This document shows, in pieces, positions 1-4,626 of a DNA stretch of 5,516 nucleotides (position 1 is the stretch's first letter; every line of letters starts with the position of its first letter). The position numbers and the translations under genes were made by a program. The notes below the pieces were generated by a model. That model ran no database searches, was not told the DNA's origin, and was given only the letters and a program-made list of their open reading frames with translations. This stretch comes from Candidatus Omnitrophota bacterium (GTDB lineage: Bacteria > Omnitrophota > Omnitrophia > Omnitrophales > Danuiimicrobiaceae). The stretch spans positions 1 through 5,516 of the forward strand of contig JACQQO010000025.1 in assembly GCA_016206955.1 (NCBI GenBank), in the 5' to 3' direction.

Positions 1-27
1 TTGGATTTTTCTCTCGAAGTCGTATAA
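1..27 (+). CDS. Possible 3' end of an upstream gene (last 8 codons)
   Basis: Frame 1 is open from the window edge and ends with TAA at 25-27, giving the tail LDFSLEVV. The stop abuts the ATG of uvrB with no base between them, an arrangement typical of translationally coupled operon genes. The piece is too short to assign a product, and an eight-codon open stretch can occur by chance. The lack of a ribosome binding site in front of uvrB is the main indirect support. Confidence 0.3.
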   Translation: MDFSLEVV

Positions 28-2034
28 ATGCCACATTCAAAATTCAAATTAGTGTCTCACATGCAGCCGAAGGGCGATCAGCCTCAGGCGATTGAAAAGC
101 TCACACGCGGCCTTGAAAGCGGCGCGAAAGAGCAGGTTTTGGTCGGAGTGACCGGCTCCGGCAAAACCTTCACGATGGCGCATGTGATTGCCGAGTGGGG
201 AAGGCCCGCGCTTGTAATTTCTCACAATAAAACTTTGGCGGCTCAACTTTACAGCGAGCTAAAGGAATTTTTTCCCGAAAATGCCGTGGAATATTTTGTT
301 TCTTATTACGATTATTATCAACCTGAAGCCTACGTTCCTCACACGGATACGTATATTGAAAAAGACGCTTCGATTAATGATGACCTTGACCGTTTGCGGC
401 TGGCGGCCACGAGTTCTATTCTTTCGCGCGAAGATGTGATTGTGGTTTCTAGTGTTTCCTGTATTTACGGTTTGGGTTCGCCAGAAGATTGGCAAGGTAT
501 GCTCATTCAAATTGAGGAACAGCAACAGATTCCACGCGATCAGCTGCTTTCTGGCCTCGTTGGAATTCAATATGCCCGGAGCGAAGAGCTAAAACGCGGA
601 ACGTTTCGAATCCGCGGAAACACGGTAGATTTTTTCCCCTCCTACGGTCAAAGCCCTTACCGGATTCAGTTCTTATGTGATCAGATTACCGAAATCCTGC
701 TTTTGGACGCAGCGCAGTTTCGGCCCCTCAAACGTTTAAATCGGCTTGCCATTTATCCCGCCAAACATTTTGTGACTACTTCCGAGCGGCTTGAGAGCGC
801 GATGAAATCGATCGAAGAAGAACTCGTGTGGCGCGTGAAAGAACTGACGAAATTGGGCAAAGATTTGGAGGCGAAACGGCTTGAATCGCGTACGCGTTAT
901 GATTTGGAAATGCTTCGTGAAATCGGATACTGTTCCGGCATTGAAAATTATTCCCGGCATCTTTCGGGACGCGCGGCTGGTTCAAAACCTTATACCCTTT
1001 TGGATTATTTCCCGAAAGGCTTTCTCACCCTCATTGACGAATCCCATCAAACTATCCCTCAAATTCGAGGCATGTATCACGGAGACCTTTCGCGAAAAAA
1101 AATTTTGGTGGAACACGGTTTCCGCCTGCCTTCGGCCTTAGATAATCGGCCGCTCAATTTTGCCGAATTTGAACGAATGGTTCATGAAGTGATTTATGTT
1201 TCGGCGACGCCTTCGACTTATGAAATGATGAGAGCGAATCAAGTGGTTGAGCAAATCATTCGTCCCACGGGTTTGATGGATCCTGTGATTGAAGTGCGGT
1301 CGACAGAAGGCCAAATCGACGATTTGATTAAGGAGATAAAATCGCGCGCGAAAAAGAAAGAGCGCGTTCTGGTGACGACACTCACGAAGCGGATGGCGGA
1401 GGATTTGAGCCGATATTTGAAAGAAGCCGGCATTCAAGTTCATTACCTTCATTCTGAATTTGATGCCTTTGAGCGGGTTGAAATTTTGCGGGATCTCAGG
1501 CTTCAAAAATACGATGCCATCGTCGGAATTAATTTGCTCAGAGAAGGTTTAGATCTTCCCGAAGTTTCACTCGTCGTCATTCTGGACGCGGACAAGGAAG
1601 GTTTTTTAAGAAGTGATGTTTCGCTCATTCAAATCGCCGGCCGTGCGGCTCGCCACGTGAACGGAATGGTGATCATGTACGCTGATAAAATGACGGATTC
1701 GATGAAAAAAGCCATCGTGGAAACCAAAAGGCGCCGAGAACTTCAAGAAGAATTTAACATCAAGAATAAGATTACTCCCACTTCGATTCAAAAAGAGGTG
1801 CGTGCGGGGATTGAACAATGGCGCAAAGCTGAAGAATTGGTGAGTGAAGTGATTGGAGAAACGGGAAAAGAACACGAAATGAAGTCTTATCTCGCTTATC
1901 TTTACGAACGCATGATGCGTTCATCAAGTGCACTTGATTTTGAGCGCGCGGCCAGGTTCCGCGACGAAATTAAAAAGTTTGAGGCCGAACACGGGCTTGA
2001 GAAGGAATCCAAACTTAAACTTTCTGGCCGTTAA
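28..2034 (+). CDS. uvrB: UvrABC system protein B (excision nuclease subunit UvrB)
   Basis: UvrB is the damage-verifying DNA helicase of nucleotide excision repair in the cytoplasm. UvrA loads it on DNA and it then recruits UvrC for incision. The 668-residue product has the family's usual length and order. Visible elements are the N-terminal KLVS...GDQPQAI segment, Walker A GVTGSGKT (40-47), the beta-hairpin YYDYYQPEAYVP (93-104) that threads between DNA strands, Walker B IDESH (336-340), SATP (392-395), REGLDLP (505-511), and motif VI with the arginine-finger pattern GRAAR (538-542). A C-terminal UVR domain (about 615-650, LDFERAARFRDEI) contacts UvrA and UvrC. ATG 28 fits the family N-terminus, but no Shine-Dalgarno sequence precedes it. 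The start abuts an upstream stop codon, so coupling is likely. Motif VI reads QIAGRAARH where most family members have QTIGRAARN. No uvrA or uvrC is in view. Identification is secure. Confidence 0.98.
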   Translation: MPHSKFKLVSHMQPKGDQPQAIEKLTRGLESGAKEQVLVGVTGSGKTFTMAHVIAEWGRPALVISHNKTLAAQLYSELKEFFPENAVEYFVSYYDYYQPEAYVPHTDTYIEKDASINDDLDRLRLAATSSILSREDVIVVSSVSCIYGLGSPEDWQGMLIQIEEQQQIPRDQLLSGLVGIQYARSEELKRGTFRIRGNTVDFFPSYGQSPYRIQFLCDQITEILLLDAAQFRPLKRLNRLAIYPAKHFVTTSERLESAMKSIEEELVWRVKELTKLGKDLEAKRLESRTRYDLEMLREIGYCSGIENYSRHLSGRAAGSKPYTLLDYFPKGFLTLIDESHQTIPQIRGMYHGDLSRKKILVEHGFRLPSALDNRPLNFAEFERMVHEVIYVSATPSTYEMMRANQVVEQIIRPTGLMDPVIEVRSTEGQIDDLIKEIKSRAKKKERVLVTTLTKRMAEDLSRYLKEAGIQVHYLHSEFDAFERVEILRDLRLQKYDAIVGINLLREGLDLPEVSLVVILDADKEGFLRSDVSLIQIAGRAARHVNGMVIMYADKMTDSMKKAIVETKRRRELQEEFNIKNKITPTSIQKEVRAGIEQWRKAEELVSEVIGETGKEHEMKSYLAYLYERMMRSSSALDFERAARFRDEIKKFEAEHGLEKESKLKLSGR

Positions 2035-2039
2035 GTCGT

Positions 2040-2066
2040 AATGTTAAATGAATGGCATTTGACATT
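2040..2066. repeat. 11-bp inverted repeat over the -35 box of the aldolase promoter
   Basis: The left arm AATGTTAAATG (2040-2050) and right arm CATTTGACATT (2056-2066) are complementary at 10 of 11 positions across a 5-base centre. The one mismatch would be a G-U pair in RNA. The right arm contains the whole TTGACA -35 element. The dyad could be a repressor operator, or a weak AU-rich hairpin at the end of the uvrB transcript. No run of T follows, which argues against an intrinsic terminator. The symmetry is seen directly; the operator role is inferred. Confidence 0.5.
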
Positions 2067-2086
2067 TGTGCGCGTTGGATTATAAT
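2059..2086 (+). promoter_or_regulatory. Consensus sigma70 promoter for the KDPG aldolase gene
   Basis: A perfect -35 TTGACA (2059-2064) and a perfect -10 TATAAT (2081-2086) are separated by 16 bases. Transcription would start near 2091-2094, only about 6-9 bases before the ATG at 2100. The boxes are read directly from the sequence; the start site is inferred from normal spacing. Confidence 0.8.
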
Positions 2087-2099
2087 TTGAACGATTGAG

Positions 2100-2741
2100 A
2101 TGGACGATCCGATAAAATTTTTTGAAGATCAAAAAATTATCGCTGTCATTCGGGCAAACGAACATGCCGACGCCGAAGCGATCGCCAAAGCGTTGATCGA
2201 TGGCGGAATCAAAATCCTCGAAATTACTCCCAATATTCCCCAATACACCAAATTAATCGAGTCTCTTTCTAAGCAAGAGGGAATCTTAGTTGGATTTGGT
2301 TCTGCCGTGGACGGCGAACAGGCTCATCGGGCGATTAGCGCTGGAGCGCGCTACGTGAGCAGCCACTACACCGACAAAAATATTTTTACTGTGTGTAAAA
2401 ATAACAATGTGGTGGTGATTCAAGGCGCCGCTACGGTGAATGAGGCGATGGAGGCATATCATCTGGGGGTAGATTTAGTCAAAATTTACCCCGTCAATTT
2501 TTTGGGTGAAGCTCCTTACGTGGGCCGCCTCAGGCGTTCCTTTCCCTTTTTGAAATTGATTCCTTCCGGCGGCGTGAACTTGGAGAATTTTCTGGATTAT
2601 CTAAAGGTCGGCTCAACCGCCTGTGTCATTGGCAGAAGTCTTTGCGACAAAAGCCTCATTCGCGCCCATCAATGGCCGGAAATTACCGAACGCGCCAAAC
2701 AATTTGTCCAAAAGCTCGAATTCCTAAAAGTTCCACGTTGA
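2100..2741 (+). CDS. KDPG/KHG aldolase family protein (2-dehydro-3-deoxyphosphogluconate aldolase-like), diverged
   Basis: This is a class I aldolase TIM barrel of 213 residues, the normal family length. Classical members cleave 2-keto-3-deoxy-6-phosphogluconate to pyruvate and glyceraldehyde-3-phosphate (Entner-Doudoroff pathway), or act on 4-hydroxy-2-oxoglutarate. The sequence shows IIAVIR (13-18), LEIT with the putative catalytic Glu41, the Schiff-base Lys128 in LVKIYPV, and the phosphate-binding PSGGV (155-159) and IGRS (177-180) loops. Several usual pocket residues differ: an Asn (45) at the position of E. coli Eda Arg49, VGFGSAV for VGAGTVL, VSSH for the usual ISPG, and PSGG for PTGG. 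Substrate may therefore differ from KDPG. No edd, kdgK or sugar-acid gene is adjacent. ATG 2100 is needed to include the first beta strand. It has no Shine-Dalgarno sequence and lies just below a consensus promoter, implying a near-leaderless message. The family call is firm; the substrate is not. Confidence 0.85.
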   Translation: MDDPIKFFEDQKIIAVIRANEHADAEAIAKALIDGGIKILEITPNIPQYTKLIESLSKQEGILVGFGSAVDGEQAHRAISAGARYVSSHYTDKNIFTVCKNNNVVVIQGAATVNEAMEAYHLGVDLVKIYPVNFLGEAPYVGRLRRSFPFLKLIPSGGVNLENFLDYLKVGSTACVIGRSLCDKSLIRAHQWPEITERAKQFVQKLEFLKVPR

Positions 2742-2829
2742 TTTTCACTTCCTTTTAAAGCAACTCGACAGCGAAATCCATCTTTTTACAGCCATTTAAT
2801 TAGAGGTCTCTCGATTTGCAGCCTTTTTC

Positions 2830-3678
2830 GTGATGGGGTATCCTTTATGTGAAACAATAACCCGTGGGTTTTTTGTGAATGTCACTTCATTCGATTCAAA
2901 CATCTGCCAAAATTTAGATCAAGCCCTGAAGGAAGAATGGCGTGTGGCGAACCAACTTGGGGGATTCGCATCTTCTACGATTATCTCAGCCAATACTCGA
3001 CGTCAGCATGGCCTTTTAATTGCTCAACTTAAACCACCGCTTGGCTCGGAAATGCTCTTAAGCTACGTTGAAGAATTTTTATTTATTGATGATCAAGCTT
3101 ATCCGCTTTCAACTCAGTTATTTTCAAACACGGTTTATCCTGAGGGGTACCGCAACTTAACTGAGTTTTCACTGGCTCCTTTTCCCACTTGGACATTTCG
3201 GATAGAAGATCTTGTGATTGCGAAAAGTGTTATTTTTTTATATGAGGAACAAACGGTTTTAATTCGTTATCAAATTGCGGAAGGGGACGACAACTTGGTC
3301 CGGCTGGAGTTGAGGCCCTTTACCGCTTTCCGTGACGTCAAGTCACTCACTCGTCGAACGAACCGCCTGAATACGAAAATCGAAACCTTACCGGGGCGAA
3401 TCCGTTTTGCAGGCCTTTTTTTTCATCACAACGCTGCGATTTTAGACCAAGCTGGCACGTGGCGCTTGGGATTTCAATATCCTGAAGAAAAAAAGTTGGG
3501 GCTTGATTTTGAAGAGGATCTTTTTTCACCGTTTCGGTTGGTTTACACCTTTCTTAAAGGAAGAGAAGTTTTTCTTTGCGCTTCTTTGGAAGACCGTCCG
3601 TCCATTCATCCCGAAGTCATGATTTCGAAAGAAAAAATCCGCAGAACAAATCACTCTAACCCTAAGATAACCTTCTAG
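2830..3678 (+). CDS. Standalone N-terminal domain of a bacterial/archaeal-type glycogen debranching enzyme (GDE_N); catalytic domain absent
   Basis: The 282-residue product matches the N-terminal beta-sandwich domain of the single-chain debranching enzymes (amylo-alpha-1,6-glucosidase type). Landmarks are EW (36-37), NQLGGFASST (41-50), NTRRQHGLL (55-63), PEGYRNL (104-110), ELRPFTAFRD (160-169), FFHHNAA (197-203) and GLDFEEDLFSP (224-234). Full enzymes run to roughly 650-700 residues and carry a C-terminal alpha-helical-barrel glucosidase domain. Here the reading ends at TAG 3676-3678, just beyond the N-domain. The next 115 bases and the following gene contain nothing of the catalytic part, so this is not a simple frameshift. 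It may be a substrate-binding subunit pairing with a catalytic chain elsewhere, a stable domain with another role, or a decayed gene. No signal peptide is evident, so it is probably cytosolic. The start is uncertain: GTG 2830, ATG 2833 or GTG 2875 are in frame and none has a good ribosome binding site. The 88-base gap upstream shows no convincing promoter or terminator. Confidence 0.8.
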   Translation: MMGYPLCETITRGFFVNVTSFDSNICQNLDQALKEEWRVANQLGGFASSTIISANTRRQHGLLIAQLKPPLGSEMLLSYVEEFLFIDDQAYPLSTQLFSNTVYPEGYRNLTEFSLAPFPTWTFRIEDLVIAKSVIFLYEEQTVLIRYQIAEGDDNLVRLELRPFTAFRDVKSLTRRTNRLNTKIETLPGRIRFAGLFFHHNAAILDQAGTWRLGFQYPEEKKLGLDFEEDLFSPFRLVYTFLKGREVFLCASLEDRPSIHPEVMISKEKIRRTNHSNPKITF

Positions 3679-3696
3679 TTAAGATCGTTCTTACCT

Positions 3697-3740
3697 TTCT
3701 ATCAATCTGCGTTTGACACGAGGCCAATTTATTGATAGAA
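3697..3740. repeat. Perfect 10-bp inverted repeat framing the hydrolase promoter
   Basis: TTCTATCAAT (3697-3706) and its exact reverse complement ATTGATAGAA (3731-3740) are separated by 24 bases. Their centres are 34 bp apart, about three helical turns. The -35 box lies in the spacer and the right arm covers five of the six -10 bases. This fits paired half-sites for a dimeric or looping regulator. A terminator for the preceding gene is less likely because the arms are AT-rich, the loop is long and no T-tract follows. The symmetry is seen; the regulatory role is inferred. Confidence 0.5.
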
Positions 3741-3741
3741 T
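3713..3741 (+). promoter_or_regulatory. Strong sigma70 promoter with extended -10
   Basis: A perfect -35 TTGACA (3713-3718) is followed after exactly 17 bases by the -10 TAGAAT (3736-3741, one change from consensus). The TGA at 3733-3735 directly before the -10 supplies the extended -10 TGN motif. Transcription would start near 3747-3749, giving a leader of about 46 bases before the ATG at 3794. It probably serves the exported hydrolase-like gene and ilvB. Confidence 0.8.
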
Positions 3742-3793
3742 TAAACCCTTTTACCGTCAACACTTACAGAAATTTTGAAGGTACATTCTTCGG

Positions 3794-4600
3794 ATGAGGA
3801 TTTCAAAACAAATCGTTGGGGTTGCCGCCCTATTTTTATGTTGTCTTTTTTCTCAATCTGCCAAGGCCACTTTTTTTGGGGAAGTAAAAACCGGCCTTCA
3901 AAACGTAGCCGATGATAAATATGGCTACTCGCTCTTTGTGCCTACGGATTATACGCGTGAGCGTCATTGGCCGCTGGTGATGGCGCTTCATAATTCTGGT
4001 GATCGCGGCGAGAATTATATGCAGACATGGACAGAAGCCGCCAAAAAGTATGGAGTGATTATATTTTGCCCCACTTATGAGGAGCCCAGAGGTGGTGTTC
4101 CATTTGATCATGACAATCGATTGATTCAGCTCAAGCGGGAAATCCAAAACCAATATGAAATCGATCCGAATCGGGTTCTGATCACCGGTTTCGGAGGCGG
4201 CGGGCATTATGCATTTTACCTCGGACTTCGATATCCGAAGGAATTCAGCGCGATTGCTTCAATCGGAGACGCAACGAAAGGAAGCCTGAAAAAATTATTC
4301 ACGTTTTCTTATGCCGAAGTGAATCAACTTCCTATTTTGATTTTGGTGGACGAGAAAAGTGAAATTGTAGCCTCGCCGGAATCGACGGACGAACTTAAAA
4401 GACTTCGTTCTCAGGGTTATTTGGTTGAAACGGTGGAAGCCAAAAATTCAAGCGACCTTAAAAATCCAAATACAAATTCGTATCTTTTGGAGTGGTTTCA
4501 ACAAGTAAGTGCAGAACGCGAAACCGGGTTTCAAAGGCGTTCATTCAGTATCAAACAAGAGTTTTACGAATGGGTCGACAACTTGTTGCAGAACAGATAA
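3794..4600 (+). CDS. Exported alpha/beta-hydrolase-fold protein lacking the nucleophilic serine (probable pseudo-hydrolase)
   Basis: The 268-residue protein begins with a signal peptide: MRISK, a hydrophobic core to about residue 20, and a likely SPase I site after AKA (23-25). It is therefore predicted to be exported. The mature part resembles the PHB-depolymerase/predicted-peptidase esterases: YSLFVP (45-50), the strand and oxyanion region LVMALHNSGDRGENY (61-75), IDPNRVLITG (123-132), then YPKEFSAIASIGDA. In active relatives the elbow reads G-x-S-x-G-G; here it is GFGGGG (132-137), so Gly134 replaces the nucleophile. The segment ILILVDEKSE (181-190) keeps an Asp (186) at the usual acid region, but no histidine follows it anywhere in the protein. 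Hydrolytic activity is therefore unlikely and a binding or structural role is possible. ATG 3794 gives a clean signal peptide; the only ribosome-binding-like sequence is GAAGG at 3777-3781, 12 bases away. A strong promoter lies upstream, and ilvB follows within about 26 bases. The physiological role is unknown. Confidence 0.8.
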   Translation: MRISKQIVGVAALFLCCLFSQSAKATFFGEVKTGLQNVADDKYGYSLFVPTDYTRERHWPLVMALHNSGDRGENYMQTWTEAAKKYGVIIFCPTYEEPRGGVPFDHDNRLIQLKREIQNQYEIDPNRVLITGFGGGGHYAFYLGLRYPKEFSAIASIGDATKGSLKKLFTFSYAEVNQLPILILVDEKSEIVASPESTDELKRLRSQGYLVETVEAKNSSDLKNPNTNSYLLEWFQQVSAERETGFQRRSFSIKQEFYEWVDNLLQNR

Positions 4601-4612
4601 ATGTTATGGAAG

Positions 4613-4618
4613 AAAGGA
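4613..4618 (+). promoter_or_regulatory. Ribosome binding site that favours the GTG start of ilvB
   Basis: AAAGGA lies 8 bases before GTG 4627, good Shine-Dalgarno spacing. The alternative in-frame ATG at 4606 has no such element upstream and would place this purine run inside the gene. This is the best-formed ribosome binding site in the window. Confidence 0.55.
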
Positions 4619-4626
4619 AACCGCCG

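Noticed and set aside
1138..1506. 122-codon open frame on the minus strand inside uvrB
   Set aside because: It lies wholly antisense to the conserved uvrB helicase core, has low-complexity Arg/His/Asn-rich composition, and shows no domain. It is a shadow of the real gene.
2742..2829. Possible promoter or terminator before the debranching-enzyme domain gene
   Set aside because: TCGACA and TTTACA resemble -35 boxes but no -10 lies at proper spacing. The AGAGGTCTCT palindrome is too short, with no loop or T-tract, to be a terminator.
3416..3423. Run of eight T inside the debranching-domain gene as a slippage site or frameshift
   Set aside because: Family motifs stay in one frame on both sides (ELRPFTAFRD before, FFHHNAA across and GLDFEEDLFSP after), so no frameshift is needed. 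Slippage cannot be judged from the sequence.
3824..3850. Lipoprotein signal (lipobox) in the hydrolase leader because of Cys16-Cys17
   Set aside because: The residues before the cysteines (LFL and FLC) do not fit the lipobox pattern, which needs a small residue at -1. The later AKA site fits ordinary signal peptidase I.
3836..4207. 123-codon open frame on the minus strand inside the hydrolase gene
   Set aside because: It is antisense to a clearly coding region and has no recognisable motif or ribosome binding site.
4576..4590. CAACTTGTTG palindrome near the end of the hydrolase gene as a terminator
   Set aside because: The stem is only four base pairs with a two-base loop, lies inside the coding region and has no T-tract.
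4606..4626. ATG 4606 as the ilvB start
   Set aside because: It is in frame and possible, but it lacks a ribosome binding site and adds seven residues (MEERKPP) not typical of the family. GTG 4627 has AAAGGA at good spacing.
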